Of a stretch of DNA of 64,000 bases, positions 11,048 through 22,367 are shown one piece after another. The translations under genes were made by a program, and so were the position numbers. Below the pieces are notes generated by a model, which was not told the origin of the DNA, did not search any database, and saw only the letters and a list, made by a program, of their open reading frames with translations. The DNA is from Ciborinia camelliae. Lineage: Eukaryota > Ascomycota > Leotiomycetes > Helotiales > Sclerotiniaceae. Each line of letters starts with the position of its first letter. Position 1 is the first letter of the stretch. Location: contig JANPYM010000004.1 of the NCBI GenBank assembly GCA_025890175.1, positions 1,619,134-1,683,133 on the forward strand. The letters are read 5' to 3'.

Positions 11048-14000
11048 TTAATAATTCAGTTCTCCAGATCCAGATCCAGCAACGGCATCAAGATCTTCAT
11101 AGGATTTTAAGCTTCTGCCGGCTGTTGCTTCACGAGGCCCGACAGTTGTACTTCCCGGGGATACTCCGTCGCCCCATCGGCTACCGCCATTAGCTGGCGC
11201 GCCACCACGGTGCGGCAGCTTTGGGCCGCCACTGGGAGGGCTTAGTCTTCCGACATTGGGATCCCAGCGATTCTGAGGGGGTCGGCGATCATAAGGACCA
11301 GTTCGATTATTGTTTTGATATCGACCAGCACCTCTTCTAATGGGACCAGGACCACGATTATCAGGACCACCGGACCAACCCATGGGCGATTGAACAGCGT
11401 GTCCCGCAAGGAAAGGTGGGAAGCCGGCTGGTGGAGGAAAGCCTTGCATAGTATTCAGTCCATTCAATCCAAAGTTCTGAAGATTGAAACCACGTGGAGT
11501 ACCCGCTGGCATATGCCCATTAGCTGGAGGGAAATGTCCATTGCTATTGGCATCCGATCTCGATGGAGCAATGTGTGCAGGATCGAGAACATAAGTATTG
11601 ACAAGATCAAACTATACATGTTAGATTGCATCGTCAAAAATGGCACATATAACTTACGTCAGTCTTCATGCTTTCGAGCCATTCTGGATGTCTCTTTTCA
11701 ACATGCTTCTTCCAGAAGTGCTCTTCCTTGAACAATTTGGTACAGTCTGGAACCCTGCATCTGAATTTGTGATCATCTTCTTGCTTCACAAATTTGACCA
11801 ACTCATCCTTCAAAGCATCTTCAGTTGGCTTTCCACCCAACTTTCGCACATCGACATTATCCGGATCGAGAATTTGCATGATCTTCTCCTCAAAAGTTCT
11901 GACCCAATTGAAAGCGCGTTGGAGTTGTTGTTCTGCCTTGGAAATATTGTTGCGCGGATTGAACTTCCGTTCTCCATCCGGAGAAGAGGGATCCAAGTCC
12001 ATTTTATCTTCATGTCTGACCTTTCCAGGAAATACGCCACCCAATGCACTTGCGCGAGCAGCTGCTTTGGCCGATGTGGTAAGAGTGTTGCGTGGACGCC
12101 TAAGATGTCCTCCAGGGCATTTTCGGGTGAGCTCGTGAATCGAATCACTCTCAAAAACACAGAAGAAGCAAAAGTTGAATACACGTCGTAAATACTCAAC
12201 CATGAGGTCAAGCTGCTTCTTTTTGACAAGAAGTTCTTCATCGTCAACCTCATCAAAATCAAAAGCACCTTCCTCTTCTTCCTCTCCTTCCTCCATCTCC
12301 TCGAAATTATCACCATCGTCCATTGCTTCGTCAAGACCAAGTCCATTTTTACTTGTCTTGGCTTTCTTAGGAGTAGGAGCTGTGACTGGTGGTTGGAGAC
12401 GGCCTTGATTCTTCAACTCATCAACTTTCTCTTCAATCTTTAGGACAGCATTGAAGTCAGAACCAAAATCTTCTTCAAATTTGCTGACAAGGCGGGTGGC
12501 CAAATCAAGATCCTTCTCGATACGTTCAGGGGCCGAGAATAGATCCCAAAGTGCCTTTTTACGTGGAAGGTTTGGAGGTACATGAACACCGACATGGCAA
12601 GTAAAGTCTCCTCTGACTTCATCCTTGACGGTCTTTCCATTGATAGCCTCGAGGGCCTTCTGGGCAGTAGAGACTGGAACTGGTGGCTCTACAGAGATAT
12701 CATCTTCATCTTTCATTTCAGGTCGATCAAGAATGGGAGCCGAATCGGGCGCAGGGTGAAGCATAACCCAACCAATTCTATGGTAGCGTTTGCTTGGGTT
12801 TGGATCACTCAAACTAAGCCACTTGAAGCCACCCTCATCCTCACCCAAGTGCTCCTTGCAGAAAAATTCAAGATTTGAACGACTAACATGTGGCGCAATC
12901 GTCTTGATGAGCAGTGTAGGTTGGAAAGCGTTCTCGTCTCGGATATCACCACCCCTCGAAGGAACCAAATCGCCAACACCTAGAACCTCATTGGCGGCAG
13001 TTGTTTCTCCCTCTTCTTTCTCAATGACACCACCGGTGCCATTGCTTTCGCTTTTAGGGATGCCTTCCAAAGAGTATTCATCGAATGTCCCGGATTCGAG
13101 GTCTTGCTCCCACTGGCTATAATTGCCACGGCGGAATTCGTTGACTTGTAAGCGTAAAGCATCTCGCATTTCGGATACGTATCTCTCCAGAAACCACTGT
13201 TCTCCTTTGTGCTCCTGTACAAATGTACGTGCCATCCTAGCTTGAAGCTCTTCTTTGTATGCATCATAAGCAACTTGGATGCGAGCCTTTTCAGCATCAC
13301 GATCTTCTTCACGAGGTCTGAAGATTTCACCACGCTTTCCACATCTAGCACGCTCCTTTTCTTCCTTGATCTTCTCATTCGTGCGCCACCATTCTCCATA
13401 GTACGAAAAGCCTACTTGGAAAGGTAGGATGACTGGATCCGCAAGTGGATTAACAGTAATTGGAGGAGGAGGACCGGAATCTTGACCAGGTACATATCGA
13501 TCAATGTTGGCTGGAGCAGGTGAAGCCAGTCGTCTTCGGTCCTCGCGATCCCTCGATGATCTGTAGTCATCTCTATCTCTTGTTCTACCAACGGGTTCAT
13601 AACGGTCTATTGGAGATCTGGAGCGATCGCGTTCGCGTTCGCGTGGATTTCGTCGTTGCCTGTCACCGCCAACTAAAATAACAATCATGTAAGCATAAGA
13701 GTAAATAAAATATGGATACAACCCCATGAAAGTATGCTTATGCAGGGGGTGCATCGTAATACAAGCTGACGAAAAGAATATTCCCAATATCATGGCTGCA
13801 TGCTTCGCATCCGGTGCAGCTTTCCGAAAATTCAAGTTGAAAGGTGGAATCATAAAGCTAATAGAATGTGACATACCAGGAGATCTACCACGGTAAAATG
13901 ATTCGCGGTCGCGGTCGATCTTCACACCTCTGAAGCCATCGTCGCGTTCATTCTTGACACTCCTGAAGCCATCATCACGTCCCGCCCAATTTGTTCTTTC

Positions 14001-14808
14001 GGTTGGCGACCGAGCGAGCGGTGGCTCTCGACTGTAATTTCCGTAGCCGTCCATAATGTAACCGTCCAAGATTACTCCACCTTTCCCTTTCTTTCGATAT
14101 TCAGGTGTTGGGCCGATGGGACGTTCTGGTAGGACAGTTTCTTTAGTGAAAACCCTTTTGACGAAATCGATATATGAAGTCGGTTTTCGTCGATTGCGGT
14201 TGTCAAGTGACACCTCTTGCTTGTCGGGAGGAGATGACAACGAAGCTACTGCTGTTTGATAACATGATTGCCCGTTAGAGGATTGCTCAAAAATGTAATA
14301 GAATCAAGAAGGCTATGTTTGAATTGGGAGTATAAATGCAATATCAACTGGGAGACAAGATGCAGAAGAGGTAGAGTAGAGAAAAGAGGCTTAAAAAAAG
14401 TTCATTGCCTATAGATGGCAGATTAAAAAAACGACGACAACTTGTTGCTGTTGATGAGTATGCGATCTGATGTGATAGTGATATGATTGATTAATTTCAA
14501 GATTGATTTTGAAGAAATCGATCAAGAAGAAGAAGAAAAGCAATTGTTATGTTGATCGCAACGATGATGGGGGACAGAAAAAGGATATATGTGGATGCGA
14601 TGATTTTGAGGAGAAGATTTATAAGAAGAATAGAAGAATAGAAGAATAGGACTGACGAACAAGATTCAGATATGGATAACTGTTGTTGTTTTGAAGAAAC
14701 CTCCTTGACCAAATCAATTTTGGATAGATGTTGTTGATAATTGAAAGTTGGAGGGTTGAAATCAGAATCGGGATTGTCAAAGGGAGCTCTTACACTTCTT
14801 CCCGACAT
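11048..14808 (-). CDS. ARS2: ARS2/SERRATE homologue (cap-binding-complex partner in nuclear RNA processing)
   Basis: ARS2 links the nuclear cap-binding complex to RNA processing and decay; the fission-yeast homologue is Pir2. Exons, in order of translation, are 14796-14808, 13877-14251, 11658-13672 and 11048-11611, giving about 988 residues. The N-terminal part is Arg-rich (RERERDRSRSP). The conserved domain contains FQVGFSYYGEWW, FVQEHKGEQWFLERY and MVEYLRRVFNFCFFC. The ARS2 zinc finger CRVPDCTKLFKEEHFWKKHV lies near residue 765. The C-terminus is rich in Gly/Arg. The in-frame ORF upstream of 14240 has no ATG, and a branch site plus triple acceptor (CAGCAGTAG) lies at about 14245-14255. The nearest usable ATG is at 14808, so exon 1 is inferred. 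The 204-nt intron 13673-13876 is open and in frame. Family is certain; the first exon is not. Confidence 0.85.
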
Positions 14809-16038
14809 GCTTATGCTTAGTTATTAGTTATGCTTAGGTATGTTTATTAGTGCGTAGAACCTTACCTAAGGTACGTTGACCTTTCCTATTTGAATTCTCC
14901 AGCTTGGAAGGGTTCGAAGGGTCAACACAGTCCAAGCCATAAAGGGACTAGCGTGGGTGAGCACGGTGACGGAAAGTGGAGTGGGAGTGGAGTGGCCTGG
15001 GTGCTTTGTGTTAATAAAAACGTGATATAAATGAGAATCTATTATTGTACTTTCAATTCCTGCTGATGATTGGATGATGGGGTTGGATTCTATGGATGCT
15101 ATCGATTGGATTTATGATGACAAAGAATTTATGAAGATGGACCAATCAAGAGATAATAATCTATTCTATCGATTGGATTTATGATGACAAAGAATTTATG
15201 AAGATGGACCAATCAATGGGTAATAATCTATGCTATCGATTGGATTTATGATGACAAAGAATTTATGAAGATGGGCCAATCAATAGGCAATAGGTAATAA
15301 TCTATTCTATCGATTGGATTTATGATGACAAAGAATTAATGAAGATGGACCAATCAATAGGTAATAATCTATTCTATCGATTGGATTTATGATGACAAAG
15401 AATTTATGAAGATGGACCAATCAATAGGTAATAAATACAGCAGGGTAACTTAGCTTAGGTAAGCCAAAGGTAATAAAGTACAATGGATATATTCGAGAAC
15501 TGGCCCATTAAGGAAAAAGTCTCCAAATGCATCTATTCATTATCCAAAGGTAGGTATATTGAGGCTTTGTGTACTCATCCTCTATACCATTGCTGAATTC
15601 ATCAATCACCCATCCTAACAAAGCCCATTTGAGTTGGAAGAAAACAGGTAGGAAGATCTCAATAACAATCATCTCATCTCATCTCATTCTCTTCTTCTCT
15701 TCTCAACTTTCTACACAGAAGGATACACAGAAAGATATCTACACATTCCATTGACCAAGAGGATATACAGTACTCGAATACAGACCAATAAGTAGGTCAG
15801 TACAATCAATCAATTTTCCTTTTCTCAATCCACTCACGGGAAATCGAGGTCTGAAAAGGCTTCTAAGAAGAAATACAGTACCGTACGTCATTGAGGGGGT
15901 GAGCTGATAAGCTGATATTTCCCGTATCCACACTCGAAAAGATATAAAGAGATCACATGCATACTCGATTTCTACACAACATTACTTTCCCAAGCCATCA
16001 CTAACAGCTCAATCTATCAATCAGGACATCCATCCATC
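14809..16038. other. Divergent promoter region between ARS2 and TspO genes
   Basis: About 1.2 kb, containing the minisatellite listed separately plus AT-rich DNA and CTCAT repeats near 15670. No gene is supported. Short ORFs at 15569-15754 (+) and 15739-15933 (-) lack any domain. Confidence 0.6.
15100..15437. repeat. Minisatellite, five copies of a 67-bp unit
   Basis: Units starting TATCGATTGG lie at 15100, 15167, 15234, 15308 and 15375. Spacing is 67 nt except for the third unit (74 nt), which has a 7-nt insertion. Copies differ at only a few bases. Each unit contains GATTGG near its start and CCAATC about 32 nt later, that is, an inverted pair of CCAAT boxes. The array lies between the divergent ARS2 and TspO genes. 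Confidence 0.93.
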
Positions 16039-16861
16039 ATGACGACCTTCATTCCCAGCTTAACGCTGCCTGGGTTCATATTTATCCACCCAACTACTTC
16101 AATTCTCTTGCCTGTTGTCCTTGGAACCGCTGTTGGTTTCTCCGTTAGACGTATGTATTTAAATACTTTCTGCTGTTTCGCTGCTCGTGGATCTTTGATG
16201 AGATGATACACGACAATGAGGGGCGCTCCTACTCTCCCTCTTCTATCTTCGACTAGATTATATCCATCGAGGGGCAATGTGACAATTCCTCAAAACAAAT
16301 ACTAACAACCCATCACAGCAAAAGAAACCCAAAAGACCTACCTGGCACTCAAACAACCTCCCTACCGCCCACCCCCATATGTCTTCGGTCCCGCCTGGAC
16401 CCTTCTTTACGGTCTCATGGGATACTCCGCTTACCGCGCCTATTCAGTCGCAATGTTACCACGCGCACTCCCGGAAATCCAGAGTCTCGTTGATCATGGT
16501 GCCACACTCTACACCATTCAGTAAGCCATTCCATCCACAACGACCAACCCAACTAACCACCATCCACAGACTCGGCCTAAACCTAATCTGGATGCCCCTA
16601 TTCTTCACCCTCAAGCGACCCATCCTCGCCACCATCGACATCATCGCCCTCACTGGCTGCGTCTCCTACCTAACCTATATCTGGGCCCAAGTAGATCCAG
16701 TTGCCGCATGGATAATCGCTCCCTATCTCGGCTGGCTTGGATTCGCCACTTATTTAAGCGCCGGCGTCGGTTATCTCAATAATTGGAACATCAGTGACAA
16801 GGAGGTCCCGAAGAGTCCGAAGGGAAAGGGCACTAAATTTGTGGATGAAAAGGAGGAATAG
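16039..16861 (+). CDS. TspO/MBR (peripheral benzodiazepine receptor) family membrane protein
   Basis: TspO proteins are five-helix membrane proteins that bind porphyrins and sterols, in the outer mitochondrial membrane in eukaryotes. Exons are 16039-16150, 16319-16520 and 16570-16861, giving 201 residues. Helix 1 covers about residues 19-37. The hallmark loop and helix 2 carry KQPPYRPPPYVFGPAWTLLY, where P-F-G-P-x-W-T-x-L-Y is the family signature, followed by GYSAYRAY. LGLNLIWMPLFF matches the LNxxWxPLFF motif of helix 3. Helices 4 and 5 follow (PYLGWLGFATYLSAGV). The Lys-rich tail PKSPKGKGTKF is outside the core fold. The length is slightly above that of bacterial and animal TspO (about 160-170). 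Ligand and role in this fungus are unknown; the family call is firm. Confidence 0.93.
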
Positions 16862-17795
16862 GTGAAGATAAATCATGATTCGCGAGGACTAATACAGCGC
16901 AATGCAATCCTTATAAATAAGGAGAGCTTACAAAACCTCACTAGCTGCCCTGCTGTGGTAGATGATCATTCGTTTACTGGACTGGACTAGCACGCTAAAG
17001 AACACGGATAGGAGCAAGGATTTGGCAGTGCGTCGCAAAGCAATGTTATGATTTTGGTCTTTGAATGCGGAACTGCAACTGCAACTGCAACTGGAACGGG
17101 AACGCAATCGCTATGGTTTGCTATCAGCTATTATACACATCTATTAATCGTACAATCCTTATTTTATTATACCACACCACCAAATCTATCATATCATGAA
17201 AACGAACTTACTTAACTCTTCCCGGTGACGTAGCTTCTATGCCAATTGAGTACCCACACAGACATTACCTGTGCGATATATAGTAGGTATTTAAAGCGAC
17301 TATATACCTATATATATTACACATATATCATCTTAACCGTATGAAGTGAGATTGCATATAGAGTACTCTGTAAAATGAACTCTACATAATTCTTGTCTCG
17401 TTATAAACAAGTTCTAGCCTCCACCAACTCACCCCACCCCATCCCATCCCATCCCATCTATGAATGCAACGCGGAGCTGAGCTGAAGTGCTAAATCCTTT
17501 CTACATTTCTACCCCATGAGTGGTCTGGTCCATCTTATCTCACCTTCACCCCTCCTTTCCGAACAACCGAGAACGAGTCAAAATCTATAATATCCCTGAC
17601 CCTGAACGCCCCTTTTCAACGCCCCCCCCGAATGATTTCAAACATTTTCCCAACCGAGAAAAGAAAAGACCCGAGTCATTTTTTTCTAAACACAAACCGT
17701 CGGGTGAATATGATAACAATATGCGAAATGGGCAAAATGGAGGAAAATGCCAATTCTATGCACATGCGTGCCGTACCGCAAGTGATCAAATAAGA
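16862..17795. other. Intergenic region between convergent TspO and ORT1 genes
   Basis: About 930 bp of 3'-flanking DNA. It contains an AACTGC hexamer repeat near 17073-17090, AT-rich DNA with ATATAC repeats near 17300 and CCCAT repeats near 17440. An ORF at 17520-17822 has no recognisable domain and is not called. Confidence 0.6.
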
Positions 17796-18853
17796 TTAAG
17801 AGAGGTGGAAACGACTCTTTAACCCGTCGTAAATCATGAATATGAAAGCGGAACTAGGTGCTGACCGCATAACTGTAATACCGCAACCTCGATACATGCC
17901 CTTCAAACCATGTTTTCTCCAGAGCAGAGCGCCTTCTTGCATAAACGTTGTGCGCGGTGCTGTGGATGAAGTGGAGGCAGTTTGCATGCGGGATTTAATC
18001 GTGTCTGCGGGAAAGAAGAGGAAATTATAGGACATGCCTGCGGAAGCGCCCGCAAGAGCTTGTTGCCAAAAAGGTAAAGGTGTTGGCTCAGTACATAGAA
18101 TAGAAGAAGGATTTTGATGAGAACTTTTGGCGTTCAGTCTTCGAAAGAGTGAGGTGACAGTCTCCTTGCTACCAAACCAAGCTGCGCATCCACCCGTTTC
18201 ACGGATCAAGGTACCGAGTTGCCCATTCCAGAAGCCGCGAATACCTTGATGGTGCCAAACCTCGCGAACAACTGCCGAGACTGTTTTCGCAACAACGGGA
18301 ACTGAACTATTCCCCGCGGCAGCTGGAACTTGTATTTTGCACTTGACCAACTCAATGGGCGTGAGAACCAAGGATGTGAGTGCGCCGGACAATGCGCCAG
18401 TCATCCACAACGCCTGCAAGGGAAGTGGTTGTTCTCTTTTATATATTCCAGAATTGAGGAGCACTTCTCTGCTGGCCTGTTCCCAGAAAAAAAGACTGCT
18501 CGTCTCGAGGGCGGCTCCAACTAGGGGAGCACTGATGCCCCTATATAACCCCAGAAACCCATCGCTGCGAATTGATTGTTTAAAACAATCGAGAGGTCCT
18601 GTATATCGTAGAGGAAGTTGGTAGGGTTGGGATTGCAGTCGAACTTTTACTGTGTCGAATGGATATTCGATATATTTGCCAGCTACTCCGGCAATCTACT
18701 CATTTGTTAGCAATCTTATTGATTTTTCATGCAGATAGTGCATACAGAGCCATAGAGACAATCCTCGACAGAATTCATCAGGGCCTCGCGTCCCTTGGAT
18801 ACCACTTTCCGAGGAGTATCGGGAGTGAAGTCTGCTGTCATTGTTGCTGCCAT
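17796..18853 (-). CDS. ORT1: Mitochondrial ornithine carrier (ORT1/ARG-13 type)
   Basis: This inner-membrane carrier of the SLC25 family exports ornithine from mitochondria to the cytosol for arginine synthesis. Exon 1 is 18746-18853 and exon 2 is 17796-18695, joined by a 50-nt intron; the protein is 335 residues. Three carrier repeats are visible, each with the P-x-[DE]-x-x-[KR] signature: [20 protein letters not shown] and [10 protein letters not shown]. They are followed by [23 protein letters not shown] and [13 protein letters not shown]. The second-repeat segment [14 protein letters not shown] and the RE near the matrix gate match yeast Ort1. The length fits the family (about 290-340), with a short N-terminal extension. 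The nearest relatives are carnitine and basic amino-acid carriers, so substrate is inferred from similarity to Ort1. Confidence 0.9.
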
Positions 18854-20217
18854 CCTAGTTGAATCGTAGCTTGTTTATGTGAAGTCGGAGGAATATTCTT
18901 GAACGAGAGATTGCTTAGAATCTGATTGCCTCGTTGCAGATAATGGTTCGAGTATCTGCGAATGCTATGAAGAAAATGGCTTCGAGGAGTATGGGGGCCT
19001 ATGCAGGGCACTTCTTGAGTTGAGGAAAGCCGATGGGTTTGCGAGTCCTGGAGCCGTGTGGATAACAAGGTCGCTGTTCCACGTTGCAAATGAATAACAG
19101 TTGCAATGTAAAAAGAAACAGTTGAGTTGAGTTATATGACTGTTTATAATATATTTGCGGTCTGTTGTGGTCAAGTTTTCTTCGCCAACAACGGGTTACA
19201 CCCAGACCCAGGTCTTTCTTATTGCTCTGTCGTAATTTATTGAAGCTAGCTCGTAATATTATGAATCAGAGGACGCTCCACAAACGATGAGGATATATCG
19301 ATCTATTGAGCTCCAAGACTCCAACAAGCCAACCACATTGTTAGAAAACCATGATATAGGAGGTGTGCCAAGGTACAAGGGTAATATGGATATATATGCG
19401 GTGGAGTTTTGTTGAAAGACTGGTAGATTTTGTGGTAGGAAAGTGAAGTGAAGTAAAATAAAGTGAAGTGAAGACTGATTATCGTGGAATCATTATTTTG
19501 GAGGGGCTGTCACAAAAGGAAAGATGGAAGTGGGGGGGAGATGGAGCTCTTCTTTTGAAGGAAAGGTCCAGGTCGGTCCAGTCTTGTCTCCACAAAGTGT
19601 GTTTCGGTCCCGTCCCTGGGTTTTAAAACAAAAAGCTGGGGGATTATTTAATAAAATAGCTCAATGCTAAAAAGGATTTTAATATCAATTTATATTGATT
19701 TGATGCGTCTAAAGTGACCTCGGGATGAAGTGACGCGAGTTCAAATATTGAGTAGGTTACCTATGTAGGTTATTTTTGATATTGGCTAATGTCAAAGAAA
19801 AAGAAAAGATTAGGCAAGACAAGGCAAAACAAGACAATTACTACGTATGGAAATTAAAAATTGATTTGATTGTGAGTTGGACTTGAAGGACTTTCACTTC
19901 CCATCACTTGAGACGGAAAAAAAAATGGCTCAAAGAATTTTAAACAGAGAATAGTCTAGATTGGCTTAGCGTGATAATTGGTGTATACTACTGATAAGGT
20001 TCAATTGCGCTTATCGAAAGCAAAGAAAAAAGTTCCTGCATGGTTTGAGTTTTGGAATTTCGACATCAAATAATTTTGGTATATGACGATAACCACACAA
20101 CACACCACACACACTACACACACTACACACACAAAATAAATCCCTCAAAATCTACACACACCTATTAATATTATTGATAAATTGTGAAGTCCGGATTTGA
20201 TATATCAATCAAAAAAA
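18854..20217. other. Divergent intergenic region between ORT1 and CGR1
   Basis: About 1.36 kb. It is AT-rich, with GTGAA pentamer repeats near 19442-19472, AGGCAAGAC-like repeats near 19815 and (AC)n tracts at about 20098-20135, about 85 bp before CGR1. Short minus-strand ORFs (18838-19089, 18965-19174) show no domain. It holds both promoters. Confidence 0.6.
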
Positions 20218-20715
20218 ATGTCAACAGAAATGGCCCCTACCGTCGTTGCACCTGCCTCGACTGTTGCAACCTCGGCCGTCATTCCACAGGGCATGCGCAA
20301 AAATGGTACGTATGCGCTCGCACAGATTGATGCTTTTAGATCTGCTGCCAGATACAAGGTTGCTGATTTGATATTTCTAGGCAAACAATGGCATCCTGTG
20401 AAGAAGGCTTTCAGACCAAAGGCTGGAAATACCTCCTATGAGAAGAGAAAGGCAAATGACGAAGCAGTGGCAGCAACTAAGGCCAAAGAAAAGGAGATGA
20501 AGGAAGAGAAAGAGGCAGCGAGACAGGTCAGCATCAATCTAGCTCTCGCCGGACCAAAGCTAATTATTGAATAGGCCCATATAACGAAAATCAAGGAAAA
20601 GCGCGCCAACAAGGAGGAAAGAGAACGATACGAGAAAATGGCCGAAACGATGCATCAGAAGCGTGTCGACAGATTGAAGAGAAGAGAGAAGAGAAACAAA
20701 ATGTTGAAGTCGTGA
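20218..20715 (+). CDS. CGR1: rRNA-processing protein CGR1
   Basis: CGR1 is a small nucleolar protein needed for 60S ribosomal subunit maturation. Exons are 20218-20305, 20381-20526 and 20575-20715, giving 124 residues. After a Thr/Ala/Val-rich start comes the conserved [21 protein letters not shown], which is split by intron 1, then SYEKRK. A long Lys/Glu/Arg helix follows ([16 protein letters not shown]) and a basic C-terminus ending [11 protein letters not shown]. Length and composition fit the family (about 110-130). The start at 20218 is preceded by a run of eight A, as is common for highly expressed fungal genes. Intron 2 is only 48 nt; its borders are chosen because they restore the [19 protein letters not shown] helix. 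Confidence 0.93.
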
Positions 20716-21272
20716 TAGATATTGTTCTGGGACGGAGCATGGCGTATGGGATGAATTGGAATATATTGAGTGCAATGGGCTGATACGGTTGAATTGTGCA
20801 AGTCACACATAATACGTCGAGGGATCTATTGATGGTATATTGGACGACTACTAGAAGCCGAATGTCACAGAGAGGATGAGGACTATTTGGGAAGGTGAAG
20901 TCCGTCCGCTAGGACTAGGTATAGATTTGAAAGGTGCCGCTGAGATGGAAAACTATATCTTCCATAATGATTCAAAATCAGGGCGCTGGGTATATTAGCT
21001 ATCATTTTTGAGTGCATTATAAATTCTACTAGAGAGTATCAAAAGAATTCATTCAACGTTCCTAGATTTCCTCTGGACAGCTTTAATTTTATTCATACCA
21101 TCATCCTAATGAATTTACATGGCTGCGTGCGGCCGCTGAACTCCGTAATTGCATCAAGGGTCGCTAAGACTCGCCAGATAAACCTCATAGCACATGCATG
21201 TTACAATTGATGGAACCTCGAAATAACATAAAACCAAACAATTGACAACTGATCACAAACTTTATTAGAGTC
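20716..21272. other. Intergenic region between CGR1 and the coiled-coil protein gene
   Basis: About 560 bp of 3' and 5' flanking sequence. A NotI-like GC-rich spot (GCGGCCGC) lies near 21130 in otherwise AT-rich DNA. No gene or clear regulatory site was seen. Confidence 0.55.
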
Positions 21273-22367
21273 ATGTCTTCCAACGGTGATGGATCAAAAT
21301 ATGTGTCTCAAAATAAATCTCGTCATCAGGCCACACGATCGTTGTCTGAGGCATCATCCCCTCCCCTGAAACCTCGCCGATCGCATCACTACCACCACCA
21401 TCCGCATATACATCGCCGAGACAAGGATGATAAATCGTCACAATCTACTCTGCAGAAGGCTCTCAATTCATCTGGAGAAGTGTCGAGAAGTGAGGAAGTT
21501 TCACCAGACGAAAGTCGGAATGGAAGTCGGAGGCCTAGCATCTTGGGATCTACAGTAGATGGCTTCGATCTGTCCAGAAACAACGAGAGAAGGCCTCTAA
21601 GGGAAGGGGAGCTCGAAGCCGAGAAGGAAAGGGGCGCCAAGATGGCTACGTTTGTATCTCTTGCCACCCATGGTTCTCTAATACTAATTTGCTGGATTAG
21701 GGAGCTACGAAATGCTTTGACGGACATCAACCTTGTGGCGGATAATACAACTAGACATCTAGATGCGACATATTATTCAGTTTTGGAAAAACTTGGGGAT
21801 CTTCACAAGACGATTGGCTCCCTCAAAGAGTTGGCAGCTATGACTCGACAATTAAATGAGGATTTTAATACAGAGGGAAAGGAGCTTGTACAAGAAAGCC
21901 GAGCGCAGTTAGAAGGATTTGAAGAATTCGAAGCACAGGAACATAAAATCAAAGGACTGGAGAAACGGGTGAAAGAAGGACGAGATACAATCAACACATT
22001 GAGTGGGCGGGTAGACGTTGTAAGAAAGCGAGTTAAGGGCTGGGAAGAAGCAGAGCAGGAATGGCAAGACAAAACACGAAAACGATTGAAGATGATGTGG
22101 ATTTTGATGTCGATATGCGCAGCTATTTTGCTATCAATTGTTATATTGGCGTATATTCCATCGAAAGGGGAAGGACATGGCGCTGCAAGATTCAACGGTT
22201 CCAATTCGACGGCGCTGGCGGAGTTCGAAAAGGCCAAAGACGAAACCGGGGATATGCACAACCCTACTTTCGACGTATTGGGGAGTTCACCATCTGGAAG
22301 TGAAGTCAACAAGGAAGCAGGGAAACCGGAAGAGGACCCAAGACTTAAGATATTCGATGAGTTATAA
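21273..22367 (+). CDS. Conserved fungal coiled-coil protein with C-terminal membrane anchor, function unknown
   Basis: I do not recognise the family. The ORF is open for 364 codons, but 21650-21700 has the marks of a 51-nt in-frame intron (GTTTGT, a TACTAAT branch site, then GATTAG). Splicing gives 347 residues and joins MAT to ELRNALTDIN. The N-terminal 120 residues are polar and disordered, with a His-rich run (SHHYHHHPHIHRRD). A long helical, coiled-coil region follows (LEKLGDLHKTIGSLKELAAM onward to KGWEEAEQEWQDK). One hydrophobic segment lies near residues 255-277 (MMWILMSICAAILLSIVILAY), leaving about 70 polar residues after it. The topology suggests a single-pass membrane protein. The start ATG is the first in frame. 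Existence is likely; function is open. Confidence 0.8.
   Translation: MSSNGDGSKYVSQNKSRHQATRSLSEASSPPLKPRRSHHYHHHPHIHRRDKDDKSSQSTLQKALNSSGEVSRSEEVSPDESRNGSRRPSILGSTVDGFDLSRNNERRPLREGELEAEKERGAKMATFVSLATHGSLILICWIRELRNALTDINLVADNTTRHLDATYYSVLEKLGDLHKTIGSLKELAAMTRQLNEDFNTEGKELVQESRAQLEGFEEFEAQEHKIKGLEKRVKEGRDTINTLSGRVDVVRKRVKGWEEAEQEWQDKTRKRLKMMWILMSICAAILLSIVILAYIPSKGEGHGAARFNGSNSTALAEFEKAKDETGDMHNPTFDVLGSSPSGSEVNKEAGKPEEDPRLKIFDEL

Noticed and set aside
12123..12200. Intron between MVEYLRR and CPGGHLRR in ARS2
   Set aside because: Although GTGTAT occurs there, the sequence between (VFNFCFFC) is conserved coding sequence in fungal ARS2 proteins as I remember them.
11640..12408. Antisense ORFs of 77-183 codons inside ARS2
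   Set aside because: They lie opposite conserved ARS2 exons, have no domains, and reflect codon bias of the real strand.
14238..14240. ARS2 start codon at 14240
   Set aside because: The codon there is TTG, not ATG, and an acceptor-like sequence lies just upstream; the coding sequence must begin in an earlier exon.
15100..15437. CRISPR-like array
   Set aside because: The genome is eukaryotic, units are contiguous with no unique spacers, and there are no cas genes. It is a minisatellite.
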